A DNA stretch of 64,000 bases from Symbiodinium natans (GCA_905221605.1 CAJNDS010002075.1:637317-701316); one strand, 5' to 3'. Shown: positions 1-10,139, counted from the first letter of the stretch. Program-made: numbers and translations. Notes: a model not told the origin generated them from the letters alone.

Positions 1-235
1 TTTTTTGGAAATCTGATGTCTCGGCTGCATCTGCAAGCCGCACCTGCCGTGTCATCAGCAAGCCCACCTCCCCTCCCCCGCCTCCTCTGCTGCCAACGCT
101 TTGGGCTGTTCTGGTGTAGAAACCAGACAAACAGACGCAACAAAACCATACCTCTCACTCTAAACCCTAAACCCTAAACCCTAAACGGCGATGGACCAAA
201 GCTGACAATCCCTGCGCCTTCTCCCAGAGTCTCAC

Positions 236-334
236 GAAACGACGCTTTGCAGGCACTGATCACGGCGCTCTTTGGCTGCCAGGGCATCTCGCACCATTTC
301 TGAGACAGGGGCTTTGAAGGTGCGAGTGCCCCAC
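236..334 (-). CDS. Putative coding exon, 99 bp
   Basis: On the minus strand the segment starts after CCAAG (AG|G acceptor) and ends at GTTTC|GTGAGA, a good donor. It is open for 32 codons (1 nt + 96 + 2 nt) and includes FKAPVSEMVRDALAAKERRD. C-array lies to its left and G-array to its right on the plus strand. No family recognised; function unknown. The plus strand is less convincing. Confidence 0.5.
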
Positions 335-1102
335 CTTGGTATCGGTTTAGGGTTTAGGGTTTAGGGTTTAGGGCTTAGGGCTTAGGGTTTGGGATTTAGG
401 GTTTAGGATTTCGGGTTTAGGGCTTAGGGCTTAGGGTTTGGGATTTAGGGTTTAGGGTTTAGGGTTTAGGGCTTAGGGCTTAGGGCTTAGGGCTTAGGGT
501 TTGGGATCCGCCGACCCTGGCGGCGTGTTTGGATGGTTTTGGGGGAGGGAACCCTTCGGGCGGGGGGTGGGGGGTCGGTGCACAATGTTTTTCATAGAGG
601 ACCGCGCCACCTGCACGACGTAAACGCATCGACCATAGGCGGTTCAGCACAGGGGGTAGGGGCTCCTTTAACAAAACCCCCCCACCCAAAGGTCGAATAC
701 CCTAAGAGCATTAGACCCACAGAGGCTCAAAGCCTGGAGTGAAGGTTCTTGACGGATTAGGGTTCTGGATATAGGGTGTAGGGTTTAGGGTTAGGGGTTT
801 GGGATTTAGGGACTAGGGTTCGAGGTTTCACGGGGGGGTTGCCTATGTTGCAACCTTACGCCAACCACTCCAAGAGGACGTCTCTACCCCCCCATTCCCA
901 CAACACGTCCTCAAACCCCCGAACCCTGGTGCAGGGGTTTAGGGTTTAGGGTGTAGAGTTTAGCGTTTAGGCTTTAGGGTAACAACAATTTCCGGCTTTG
1001 AGGGTTGAGAGGTTTCGGGCCTCTTGGGTCGGCGTCCTGAGGCCGGAGGCTCCTAAATTTAGGGTTTAGGGTTTAGGGTTTAGGGTTTAGGGTTTGGGCT
1101 AC

Positions 1103-1271
1103 CAAGCCACGCAATGTGGGGGCCCACGCAATGATGCTCCACTCCGGCAAGCTTGGCGTAGTTTATGAACTGGAAATTGCCTGCTGCGCATATCTCCTTG
1201 GCTGTTCTTACGGTCCGCAAAGCTGCTCCGAAAAACCTGATGAACATTTGCAGCACCCGAACACCATCTGC
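1103..1271 (-). CDS. Putative coding exon, 169 bp
   Basis: Minus strand: acceptor GTCGTGAG|GCAG, open through 56 codons, then CGTGGCTTG|GTAGCCC, where the donor runs directly into CCCTAAA repeat. Residues include VLQMFIRFFGAALRTVRTAK, a plausible amphipathic helix. Unrecognised. It lies upstream of 236-334 on the same strand, but exons between them would be needed to make a gene model. Confidence 0.55.
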
Positions 1272-1450
1272 CTCACGACCTTGACGCCTTTCCATTTCGC
1301 GTTTCATAAACACCATAAGCCCCATAAACCCGGTCAACCCTATAAACCCTATAAACCCTGTAAACCCTACAAACCCTATAAACTCTAAAGAACCTAAAAA
1401 CCCCAAAAACCCTATGAACAGCGCCCGAGCATCGAGAACTTGCGCACAAG

Positions 1451-1529
1451 GAGGCAAAGCCATCATCCAGGATAGGGCGGCTGAGTGCGCGCTGATCAGC
1501 AAGTCTGTGTTCCTTGAATGCGGATTCAG
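1451..1529 (+). CDS. Putative coding exon, 79 bp
   Basis: Plus strand: acceptor GCGCACAAG|G and donor GGATTCAG|GTGAGC, the best donor in this part. It is open (2 + 75 + 2 nt) and includes IIQDRAAECALISKSVFLEC. Opposite strand to its western neighbours, which is odd for a single gene. An alternative minus-strand reading is also open. Confidence 0.45.
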
Positions 1530-1772
1530 GTGAGCACCCGAGACCTAAACTCCAAACCAAACCCTACCTTGAAAGTGGGAAATTCCCGGGTCAGCAGCAA
1601 AGCTTGCCGACGGGTCGGTGCTGCTCGGAACACCAGCCCAACCCGCAAATGCACCAAGGACTAACGCTAGTAAGTGCTCGTCGGTGTCTTCGGCTTTCGA
1701 AATATCTACTTCCTTTGCACAAGTGCACCCTAAACCCTAAACCCCAAACCCTAAACCCCAAACCCTACACAG

Positions 1773-1925
1773 TTTGTCCTTGAGGACTTCTGGATCCTCC
1801 TCTCTTGTGGAAAGCCTTCCCATTATTTGGGTCCCATTAAATCAAACTTCTGTGGGCTGAAGAGGGTCATCGAACGGGACATATACAGGGTTCTCATCCA
1901 TGGGGATATGAGTAGGGCGATATAA
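1773..1925 (+). CDS. Putative terminal coding exon with stop
   Basis: Preceded by CCCTACACAG|TTTG at the edge of a C-array. Open for 50 codons and closed by TAA; begins FVLEDFWILLSCGKPSHYLG. No family recognised. A segment near 51,145 shares GACTTCTGGATCC and a similar LQDFWIPW reading, perhaps a diverged copy of the same exon. Confidence 0.45.
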   Translation, partial: FVLEDFWILLSCGKPSHYLGPIKSNFCGLKRVIERDIYRVLIHGDMSRAI

Positions 1926-2085
1926 AAGACCCTAAACCCTAACCCTAAACCCTAAACCCTTAACCCTAAACCCTAAACCCTTTTCCCTAAAACCCTAAGA
2001 CTCCAGATCAACCCTCAGGTTCATGTACCTTACCATCACTTTTCCCATCCTTCTTCGTTTCTCTCACCGGGCCCTCACCGCACAA

Positions 2086-2202
2086 AGGGTTTAGGGTTTA
2101 GGGTTTAGGGTTTAGGGTTTAGGGTTTAGGGTTTAGGGTTTAGGGTTTAGGGTTTAGGGTTTAGGGTTTAGGGTTTAGGGCTCAGGGTTTAGGGTTTAGG
2201 GT
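2086..2202 (+). repeat. TTTAGGG array
   Basis: About 16 near-perfect units with one GGGCTCA variant near the right end; G-strand on plus. Followed by a short spacer and then C-strand units at 2330-2375. Confidence 0.98.
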
Positions 2203-2804
2203 TCTCTTGGACGGCTCTCCAACTTGTGCGAGAATGGGTTGAGGGGTTTAGGGTTTCGGGCAACACCTAAACCGGGTGTGATTCCTGCGACACCGGACCT
2301 GAAACCTCTCCTCCCAAACCCTGGAACCCTCAACCCTAAACCCTAAACCCTAAACCCTAAACCCTAAGACCTACACCCTGGTGCTGTGAGCACGAGGGAA
2401 CTTGGAGGATCGGGAGGGGGGGGGGGCTTCGTTGTAGTTGTGAAGTACCTATAACTCTGTACTTACTTGCTAAGTCCCCTGATCCTTCAGGAAAAGTGTT
2501 CTACTAAATTCTCCTTTAGAAACCCCTAAGCACCGTTTAGTACGGGTATAAAGTTTCCATGAGTGTCCGGCTGTGGTGTTTGTGAGGAACCACAGGGGGT
2601 GTAAGGGAGGCGCAAGAGCGGCCGATTCCCCAAGCAGTAGTGCCTTGACAGCCTTAACACGCAAAAACAGGCCGTACTAAGCCGTAATCATGCAATGAAT
2701 GGTTTAGGGTTTAGGGTTTAGGGATTAGGGTTTTTTAGGGCTTTTTACACAAACCCCAAGTGCCCTAAACCCTTGTAGGCCTTCGGGTTTTCCAGCCCCG
2801 CTAC

Positions 2805-2919
2805 CCAAGACTCGCTCACATTCATTCGACCGGCAAGGTTCGCGATAGCTCGAACTTGATCCACAATGGGCAGGGCCTCCATCTCAAGCACGGTGACCTG
2901 GAAAGTGTCAAGCCGGAAT
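2805..2919 (-). CDS. Putative coding exon, 115 bp
   Basis: Minus strand: acceptor GTTTGAG|ATTCC next to the array at 2930, donor GAGTCTTGG|GTAGCG. Open for 38 codons (1 + 114 nt) and includes LDTFQVTVLEMEALPIVDQV. Acidic/hydrophobic balance and G/C-ending codons support coding. Unrecognised. Confidence 0.55.
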
Positions 2920-3298
2920 CTCAAACAGGGTTTAGGGTTTGGGGTTTAGGGTTTAGTTAGGGTTTAGGGTTTCGGGCTCAGGGCTTGAATTGGGCGGGGC
3001 GGGGAGGGTGGAGGAGGGGAAACCCCAAACCCCAAACCTTGAACCCCCCTCATCTCTAAACCCCAAATAAACCCTAAAGACAGTTTTCGTCATGCTACCC
3101 CTGAGCAACTCCCAAATAAGCCCTAAAGAAAGCTTGAGTCATGCTACCCCCAAGCTCTAAACCCCAAACAAGCCCTAGCCATGCTACCCCTAAGCTCTAA
3201 ACCCAAATAAGCCCTAAAGAAAGCTTGAGTCCTGCTACCCCTAAGCTTTATACCCCAAATAAGCAGTCATGCTACCCCTAAGCTCTAAACCCTAAACC

Positions 3299-3560
3299 CT
3301 AAACCCTAAACCCTAAACCCTAAACCCCTTGTGGCTTTAGTCATCCTTCGGTCTTTTGGCCACAAAGGCAAGTCCGCACCTGGGCGCCTTGGCTCTCCAA
3401 ACCTGGGTCCGTCAGGGTTTCGGGTTTAGGGTTTAGGGTTTAGGGTTTAGGGTTTAGGGTTTAGGGTTTAGGGTTTAGGAATTAGGGTTTAGGGTTTAGG
3501 ATTTAGGGTTTAGGGCTTAGAGTTTAGGGTTTAGGGTTTAGGGCTTAGGGTTCAGCATCT
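3299..3560. repeat. C-array, 80-bp spacer, G-array
   Basis: CCCTAAA units at about 3290-3330 and TTTAGGG units at about 3417-3553 enclose a spacer that is open on both strands (plus reading includes SVFWPQRQVRTWAPWLSKPG). This is the recurrent C-spacer-G layout. Confidence 0.85.
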
Positions 3561-3665
3561 CAAGTCCAAGCATTTCACTAATAGAGCTCCTTATTCCGGT
3601 ATCGAATATCGACCCACCCACCCATTGGACCCCAGAACATTATGACATTTCATCTTTCGTTGTAA
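3548..3665 (+). repeat. Short dispersed repeat, copy 1
   Basis: Starts GTTCAGCATCTCAAGTC and contains CCCACCCA and ACATTATGA blocks; a diverged copy lies at about 8850-8945 in the same orientation, also straight after a G-array. Function unknown. Confidence 0.7.
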
Positions 3666-3699
3666 CCTTAAAACTTTAGGCTCAGTAGGCGGCCGCCCA

Positions 3700-4055
3700 G
3701 AGGCCCTCAACCCTAAAAGCAGGCCCTAAACCCTAAAAACTAAACCAGCACAGAGGAGGCCCAGAGTAAGCCCTAAACCCTAAACCAGCCCAGAGTAGGC
3801 CCTAAACCCAAAAGCCAGCCCAGAGTAGGCCTTAAACCCTAAAGCCAGCCTAGAGTAGGCCTTAAACCCTAAAGCCAACCCAGAGTCGGCCTTAAACCCT
3901 AAAGCCAACCCAGAGTCGGCCTTAAACCCTAAAGCCAGCCCACCCTAAACCCTAAAACCAGCCCAGAGTAGCCCTAAACCTTAAAACCAGCCCAGAGTAG
4001 GCCCTGAACCCTAAAGCCAGCCCAGAGTGCCTCAAACCCTAAAACCAGCCCTGAT
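3700..4055 (+). repeat. Compound 30-bp tandem repeat containing telomeric unit
   Basis: About ten units combine GCCAGCCCAGAGTAGGCC with TTAAACCCTAAA. The telomeric heptamer has been captured in a longer satellite-like unit. Confidence 0.9.
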
Positions 4056-4107
4056 GGCCATGCCTGGCCCCACCCTACCCCACCCTTGATCATCTTCCTC
4101 TGGAGAC

Positions 4108-4218
4108 GTGCTTGAAATTTCGGTGGAAAGCCGCGAAGGTTCGGTGGACAACCGCGAAAGTTCGTTTGCCGTGAATTATTGGAAAACCGCGAAAGTTCGG
4201 TGGAAAACCGTGAAGCCA
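4108..4218 (+). repeat. Short tandem repeat, about 24 bp
   Basis: Four imperfect units of the type GAAAACCGCGAAAGTTCGGT between a C domain and a G domain. Not telomere-like. Confidence 0.8.
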
Positions 4219-4604
4219 TTGGCCGTTGAATATACATAGGTTAGAGAGGGCTTAGGGTTTCAGAGGTTCAGGGGTTCAGGGTTTCAGGGTTTTGGGTTCA
4301 GGGCTTAGACCTTAGAATTTAAAGCTCAGAGTTTCGGGTAAGCCAGTCAAGCCCTCGGCCGGGAGCCTTTTTTTCTGGTTGAGTCCTAGACCCGAAACAC
4401 CTAAACTCCCAAACTCCTAAGCTTCTGAGCTCCTAAACTGTCCGAAGCCACAAACCCCTAAAACCCCAAACCCTGAACCCTGCACCTTCAACCCTAGAAG
4501 CAAGCCCTCAACCCTAAAAGCCTGAACCCTAAACCCTGAACCCCAGACCCTAGACCCTGAACCCTGAACCCTAAACCCTGAACCCGATAACCCTCAATGC
4601 TGAA

Positions 4605-4682
4605 CCCTAAACCCTAAACCCTAAACCCTAAACCCTAAACCCTAAACCCTAAACCCTAAACCCTAAACCCTAAACCCTAAGC
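4605..4682 (+). repeat. CCCTAAA array
   Basis: About 11 perfect C-strand units at the end of a longer degenerate stretch (4440-4605) with CCCTGAA variants. Confidence 0.97.
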
Positions 4683-4710
4683 CCAAGCAAACAAAACCCC
4701 TCAGGAGGAC

Positions 4711-4822
4711 CTTCAACGGGGCCAGGCAGCTCCTCTGAAGAGCTGCGACCTCCAGCAAGGAGGTCGGGGCCTCTTCGGTCCCGTTGGCCTTGAGCCCGGT
4801 GACCACCTCCTCCACGTTAGTC
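4711..4822 (-). CDS. Putative coding exon, 112 bp
   Basis: Minus strand: acceptor GAATGGAG|G, donor CCGTTGAAG|GTCC. Exactly 1 nt + 37 codons, open, includes TNVEEVVTGLKANGTEEAPT. Codons are strongly G/C-ending. C-array lies on the left and G-rich variant array on the right. One of the clearest exons; family unknown. Confidence 0.6.
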
Positions 4823-5457
4823 CTCCATTCGGGCTTTGGGGTTTTTAAGGTTGGGGGTTTCGGGTTTTAGGGTTTAAGGTTAGGGGTTTTGGGGTTTTTG
4901 ACGTTGGGGGTTTCGGGTGTTAGGACTAAGGTTTGGGTTTTGGGTTTTGGGGTTTAGGGTTTGGGGTTCGGGGTTTTGGGGTTTGGGGTTTAGAGGACGA
5001 CCAATCAGACATCTTATAGGTTCGGGGTTTTGGGGTTCAGGGTTTGGGGTTTTGGGTTTTGGGGTTTAGGGTTTGGGGTTTCGGGCAAAGGTTTAGGGCC
5101 TCTGGTTTAGGGTTTAACTCCTAAACCCCAAGCCCGCTTAACCCTCCCACCCGAAACTGTCCTAGACTTTGGGGGGTGTGGGTTACAAGGCTCGGGCGTG
5201 CATTGCAAGCACAGGCACCACAAGAACGAGTAGGGTTTAGGCTCTAGGGCGTAGGGTTCAAGGCTTCGTGGTCTCAATGCAGCTTTGTAGTGTTGTGAGT
5301 AGTAGCCCCCTCCCCCAAACTACTTTGCAATGGAAGAGTGGGGTAGTGGGGTACGGCGCGGGATCCCCTGAATCAAGTTCTGAGTAGGGAATGGGGGGAA
5401 TGAGGTACCCTATACAAATCCCGTCAAGGGTATATGTGGTTGCGCCCAACGAGGCCC

Positions 5458-5575
5458 CCCCCCCCCTCCCTTCCCCCCCTCCCCCCTCCCCCCTCCCCCC
5501 CCCCTCACCCCCCCCTCCCCCCCCCCCTCCCCCCCTCCCCCCTGCCCCCCCCTCACCAACCCCCCCGCGGGGTGG
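5458..5575 (+). repeat. C-rich low-complexity tract
   Basis: Runs of C broken by T, A or G over about 115 bp. Translates as poly-Pro or poly-Gly and is not a gene. Confidence 0.95.
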
Positions 5576-5771
5576 TTGTGGGTTGGTTTAGGGTTTAGGG
5601 TTTTAGGGTTTAGAGTTTGGGGTTTTGGGTAGGGTTTAGGGTTTACTCCCTGTTGAAGTTGCATATATAGGGATAATTAAGCCTCATGAAGGTTGTTTAA
5701 TTGAACACACCTAGGGGGCGGGTTCTTGAGGGAGGAATTAGTAGGGGAACCCATTGCTCGATGCAGTTTAG

Positions 5772-5878
5772 TGGCATCTCCCTGTTGAATTTGCCTGTGT
5801 GGTCGCTGTTGGCCTTCCGCGAAAGCAGCGCGATCCGCCAGGTGGAGGCCTCTTGTTTCTTGGCCGAGGGGGCTTCGG
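5772..5878 (+). CDS. Putative coding exon
   Basis: Acceptor CAGTTTAG|TGGC; the right border GCTTCGG|GTTTAG is the first unit of a G-array. Open and includes LLNLPVWSLLAFRESSAIRQ. Upstream AUG codons exist from 5701, so an initial exon is also possible. Unrecognised. Confidence 0.45.
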
Positions 5879-5909
5879 GTTTAGGGCTCAGGGGCCTCCG
5901 GAAGAAGGG

Positions 5910-5990
5910 ACGTGTATACATATATATATATATATATTTATTTATTTATTTTCACAAGATCAATATATATATATATATATATATTGCAAC
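5910..5990. repeat. (AT)n microsatellite, two blocks
   Basis: Two TATATA blocks flank TTTATTTATTTATTTTCAC; the blocks can pair. Open frames over it give YIYIY peptides and are not coding. Confidence 0.95.
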
Positions 5991-6127
5991 TTTTAGGGTG
6001 TTTGGGGGATACTAAGAATATAACCCTACTTCATGTGGGTTCAGGGTTTAAGGATCAGGGGGTCCTGGACCGGATTGCTGGTGACGTTGAAGCTCTCCCG
6101 GACAAAGGACCCGTAGCCTTGGCTGCA

Positions 6128-6228
6128 CTTAGGGTTTAGGGTTTAGGGTTTAGGGTTTAGGGTTTAGGGTTTAGGGTTTAGGGTTTAGGGTTTAGGGTTT
6201 AGGGTTTACGGTTTAGGGTTTAGGGCTT
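6128..6228 (+). repeat. TTTAGGG array
   Basis: About 14 units. The spacer just left of it (6060-6128) is open on both strands; the minus reading (KCSQGYGSFVRESFNVTSNP) has the stronger third-position bias. Confidence 0.97.
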
Positions 6229-6269
6229 GGGGTTGAGGGTTAGCACCACACAAAGTAGCCGCGCACCAG

Positions 6270-6390
6270 GGGGGAGTTCCGACATTTCGAGGCCCAGGGG
6301 TCCTCCTTCCCGGCATTCTTCCGCACGAAGCTGTTTCGCCCGCCCGTGGGCACAATGACATCCTCGGAGGGCCCTGAAAAAACCCTCTGA
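6270..6390 (+). CDS. Putative terminal coding exon
   Basis: Acceptor CGCACCAG|G; open for 39 codons then TGA. Includes FRHFEAQGSSFPAFFRTKLF. The ATGACATCCTC inside it recurs at 6489, a local duplication. Unrecognised. Confidence 0.45.
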
Positions 6391-6538
6391 GAAGGATTAG
6401 GGTCTAGGGTTTAGGGTTCCAGGTTCAGGGTTCAGGGTTTAGGGTTAGGGTTTAGGGTTTTTAAACCCTCTGAAAAAATATTCCTGGATATGACATCCTC
6501 TTCAACCCAATAAGGGAGAAAATGTCCCAAGACCCTAC

Positions 6539-6596
6539 CGAGCATCGTTGCTGCAGATCATCTGAGGCTTCTCCTTCCGCCGTATGCCTTTGTTGT
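6539..6596 (-). CDS. Putative coding exon, 58 bp
   Basis: Minus strand: acceptor CAAAAG|ACAAC just inside a G-array edge, donor GATGCTCG|GTAGGG. 2 + 54 + 2 nt, basic peptide NKGIRRKEKPQMICSNDA. Confidence 0.4.
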
Positions 6597-6603
6597 CTTT
6601 TGT

Positions 6604-6776
6604 TAGGGTTTAGGGTTTAGGGTTTAGGGTTTGGGGTTTGGGGTTTGGGGTTTGGGGTTTGGGGTTTGGGGTTTGGGGTTTGGGGTATGGGGTTTAGGGT
6701 TTAGGGTTTAGGGTTTAGGGTTTAGGGTTTAGGGTTTAGGGTTTAGGGTTTAGGGTTTAGGGTTTAGGGTTTAGGC
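6604..6776 (+). repeat. TTTAGGG array with TTTGGGG block
   Basis: A central run of about eight TTTGGGG units (6634-6690) is flanked by canonical units on both sides: one variant amplified locally. Confidence 0.97.
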
Positions 6777-7122
6777 GGCGGGGGGGGGAGGTGGGGGGGT
6801 AGGGCACCTTTTCAGGATGCCGAACCATGTGGTGATCACGGAAGTTCCGATCATACTTCAGAAAACATTGAGAGAACGATGCCCGCGATCGCTCTAAGAC
6901 AGGGCAAAAATCCCAAAATATGCAGACAGCAAAAAGAAAAAAGAACTAAAGCCCCTAACACCTTAAAGTCCTGAAGTCCAAAAGCCCTAGAGCCCCAAAG
7001 CCCTGAAGCCCTTGCAACCCTAAACCCTAAAGCCCTAAACCCTAAACCCCTAAACCCTAAACCCTAAACCCTAAACCCTAAACCCTAAACCCTCAACCCT
7101 TTGCAACCCTGAGACAGCCCAG

Positions 7123-7221
7123 GTGCTGGGACCAGCTTGCGAGAAGAGACCTTGCAGGAGGCCCATCAGTGGCGCCTTCGCTCCACAGCAATCCTCCTCA
7201 AAAAAAGAGGCAGATCCTAGG
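7123..7221 (+). CDS. Putative coding exon, 99 bp, phase 0-0
   Basis: Acceptor GACAGCCCAG|GTG; 33 codons; right border GATCCTAGG|GTTTAG is the start of a G-array. Includes PACEKRPCRRPISGAFAPQQ and a serine/lysine-rich end. C-array upstream, G-array downstream. Confidence 0.5.
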
Positions 7222-7345
7222 GTTTAGGGTTTAGGGTTTAGGGTTTAGGGTTTAGGGTTTAGGGTTTAGGGTTTAGGGTTTAGGGTTTAGGGTTTAGGGT
7301 TTGGGGTTTGGGGTTTGGGGTTTAGGGTTTAGGGTTTAGGGTTAG
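7218..7345 (+). repeat. TTTAGGG array
   Basis: About 17 units with three TTTGGGG variants; its first GTTTAG serves as the candidate donor of 7123-7221. Confidence 0.97.
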
Positions 7346-7509
7346 GATGAAGCTCGGATTTCGGGGTCGCCCTCCTTCAACCCGAAAGTTCAGGGTTTGA
7401 TAACCCTAAACCCTAAAGAACCCCAAACCCTAAACCCCAAACCCTAAACCCTAAACCCCAAACCCTAAACCCTAAACCCTAAACAAAATTCCACAACTCT
7501 CAACCCCAG

Positions 7510-7583
7510 GGCTGGTCTCCTCGTCCACTGCCACCACCATGCGCAAGCTCCTCGGCTGGAGCTGGGGGCCCTCGAATCTTAGG
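7510..7583 (+). CDS. Putative coding exon, 74 bp
   Basis: Acceptor AACCCCAG|G, donor AATCTTAGG|GTCG. 2 nt + 24 codons, includes VSSSTATTMRKLLGWSWGPS. C-array to the left, long G-array to the right. Confidence 0.45.
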
Positions 7584-7624
7584 GTCGCCCTGGTCTGGTT
7601 TAAGGGGACTTGGGGTTTAGGAGG

Positions 7625-8035
7625 GTTGAGGGTTTAGGGTTTAGGGTTTAGGGTTTAGGGTTTGTTTAGGGTTTAGGGTTTAGGGTTTAGGGTTTAGGGT
7701 GTAGGGTTTAGGGTTTAGGGTTTAGGGTTTAGGGTTTAGGGTTTAGGGTTTAGGGTTTAGGGTTTAGGGTTGCGGGTTTAGGGTTTAGGGTTTAGGGTTT
7801 AGGGTTTAGGGTTTAGGGTTTAGGGTTTAGGGTTTAGGGTTTAGGGTTTAGGGTTTAGGGTTTAGGGTTTAGGGGTGAGGGTTTAGGGTTGAGGGGTTAG
7901 GGTTTAGGGTTTAGGGTTTAGGGTTTAGGGTTTAGGGTTTAGGGTTTAGGGTTTAGGGTTTAGGGTTTAGGGTTTAGGGTTTAGGGTTTAGGGTTTAGGG
8001 TTTAGGGTTTAGGGTTTAGGGTTTAGGGTTTAGGG
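7625..8035 (+). repeat. Longest telomeric array in the window
   Basis: About 410 bp of TTTAGGG with few interruptions (a TTTG insertion near 7660, GTGTAG, TTGCGGG, GGGGTGAGGG). All G-strand on plus. Interstitial, with unique DNA on both sides. Confidence 0.98.
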
Positions 8036-8171
8036 CGATTGGCCCGGCTTACTAGACTTTAAGGGCGTTTACATGGTCCCTTCACATGGGGCCCTCAATT
8101 GGGGAACACTTAGATACCCTGTATATACCCTTTAAAACCCAAGAGCCGAGACTTCAGAACCCTTCAAAGCA

Positions 8172-8255
8172 GGTTTAGGGTTTAGGGCTTAGGGCTTAGG
8201 GCTTAGGGCTTAGGGCTTAGGGCTCAGGGCTTAGGGCTTAGGGCTTAAGGCTCAG
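8172..8255 (+). repeat. GGGCTTA variant array
   Basis: About ten GGGCTTA units in a row, a local variant of the telomeric heptamer. Confidence 0.95.
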
Positions 8256-8443
8256 GGTTTAGGGTTTAGGGGTTAAGGGACCATGTTAGGGACCACGCAA
8301 CTTCCCTGAGATCCAACTTTAGGATTTGGGGCTGGGGGTTTGGGGATTGCATGGTTTCGGGTTTAGGGCTTAAGGGCTGAGGTCTTCTTCGGGTTTAGGA
8401 TTGAGGGCTTGGGGCTTAAGGCTGGTAGGGTCTAGGTGCTTAG

Positions 8444-8533
8444 GGGTCAGACACATGGATCTTTGACAATCTATTCCAAATCACACAAGGTGCCTGCTTT
8501 TGGGGTTGGCTACTGAGTCAGGAATCAGAACCC
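8444..8533 (+). CDS. Putative coding exon
   Basis: Acceptor GCTTAG|GGGTCA inside a degenerate G-array; open in phase 0 and rich in W and F (SDTWIFDNLFQITQGACFWG). An internal donor CACAAG|GTGCC could shorten it. C-array follows. Confidence 0.45.
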
Positions 8534-8616
8534 TCAACCCTAAACCCTAAACCCTGAACCCTGAACCCTAAACCCTAAACCCTAAATCCTAAACCCTAAA
8601 CCCTAAACCCTCGAAC

Positions 8617-8678
8617 CCCAGGCTCTTGGGATCCAGATCCAGCGCCGCCAGGGACACGTAGCCCATGAGCACCTGGGC
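8617..8678 (-). CDS. Putative coding exon, 62 bp
   Basis: Minus strand: acceptor CCTTGCCAG|G, donor AGCCTGGG|GTTC. 20 codons + 2 nt, AQVLMGYVSLAALDLDPKSL, nearly all G/C-ending codons. Confidence 0.55.
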
Positions 8679-9239
8679 CTGGCAAGGGTTTAGGGTTTGG
8701 GGTTTAGGGTTTAGGGTTTAGGGTTACAAGGGTTTAGGGTTTCGGTTTAGGGTTTAAGGGTTTAGGGTTTAAGGTTTAGGGTTTAGGGTTTAGGGTTTAG
8801 GGTTTAGGGTTTAGGGTTTGGGGTTTGGGGTTTAGGGTTTAGGGCTTATGGTTCAGCATCTCAAGTCACTAGTCAAGCAATTACTCCAGGAAAATACCCA
8901 CCCGCCCAAAGAATCCCACAACATTAAGAAAATATTTCACTTGTAGAACGACCTTGCCCAGCAAAAAAATGACCTGGCCCAGAAAAAAATGACCTCTTAG
9001 CGTTTTTAGGGTTTTGAGGGGTTGTTAGGGTTTAGGAGGTTGGGGACTATAGTGAGTAGATACTAAGTAGAGTTATGAATACCCTAAAAGGGGCCCTCCG
9101 ATCCTCCATAAACGCCGAACTCCAAACTCCAAACTCCAACACCCCAAACCCCCAAACCCTCAACCCTCCTCCGAAACCGTGACCCTAAGCCCTAAACCCT
9201 AAACCCCCAAGAGGCCCCCAGTGATAAACCCCCCCCCCC

Positions 9240-9323
9240 CTAAGGCCGCTCCTGGCTGATGAAAGGATTCCAGAAGCTGGGCTCGTCACTGAAGAGGAGG
9301 ACCGGGGACGAGCCCATGTCTTC
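9240..9323 (-). CDS. Putative terminal coding exon
   Basis: Minus strand: acceptor CCTTCAAG|G, phase 0, 27 codons and TAG. Includes DMGSSPVLLFSDEPSFWNPF. The stop lies at the edge of a poly-C run (9230-9240 on plus). Confidence 0.55.
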   Translation of the reverse strand, partial: EDMGSSPVLLFSDEPSFWNPFISQERP

Positions 9324-9470
9324 CTTGAAGGCGGGTTTTGGGGTTTCAGGGCTGCTTTAGGGGTCTAAAGTTCAGGGCTGAGGGTTTGGGGTTTAGGGCT
9401 TAAGGGCTTTTGGGCTTCAGGGGAGTTAGGGCTTCAGGGGAGTTAGGGCTTCAGGGCTTTAGGGGGGTTC

Positions 9471-9553
9471 GTGTTTAAGTCTTGGGGAGAGCTGATCGGG
9501 TCTGACCTAAACACTCATGGAAGCACGAAAGTCCACGAGAATCATCCCTTGGG
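9471..9553 (+). CDS. Putative coding segment
   Basis: Open plus-strand reading VFKSWGELIGSDLNTHGSTK between G-type arrays. No clear acceptor, so borders are approximate. Confidence 0.3.
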
Positions 9554-9722
9554 TTTAGTTAGGGATTGGAGGATTGGGCTTGGAGTTTAGGGTTCACAGT
9601 GTAAGGCGTCGATCCGAAAATCAAACCACACAGCAGTTCCTAAACCCTAAACCCTAAACCCTAAACCCTAAACCCTAAACCCTAAACCCTGAACCCTAAA
9701 CCCTAAACCCTAAACCTCTTAG

Positions 9723-9819
9723 AGGGCAAGAGCTGCCACGAAAAGGAAGCCCAAGGCTCGTCGCACGCCGCGTCCGTAGGCCCATTGCGCAAGTCCAGCT
9801 TTAGATCGCGGCCTTCCGG
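9723..9819 (+). CDS. Putative coding exon, 97 bp
   Basis: Acceptor CCTCTTAG|AGGG at the end of a C-array; right border CCTTCCGG|GTTTAG enters a G-array. Reads GKSCHEKEAQGSSHAASVGP. Confidence 0.4.
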
Positions 9820-10139
9820 GTTTAGGGTTTAGGGTTTAGGGTTGAGGGTTTAGGGTTTAGGGTTTAGGGTTTGGGGTTTAGGGTTTAGGGTTTAGGGTTT
9901 AGGGTTTAGGGTCTTAAGGCTTTATGCATCAGGGTTCGGGTAACAAACCTCCCTAAACCCTTAGGGGGTTCCGCTTGAAAGTGTAAGGAAGCCTAAAGCC
10001 CAACTGCAACACCCAAAACCCCAAAAAGCCCTTTAGGAACTTAGAGTGTTCTTGAGGGAAGCGGGGTTCAAGGGGGGCATGCAACCCAAAGATCCCGAAT
10101 ACTCCCCACTACTTCCCTAAGGTTCCCTAGGTACCAATT

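Noticed and set aside
5391-5664. Proline-rich and glycine-rich ORFs on opposite strands
   Set aside because: Both come from the C-rich tract.
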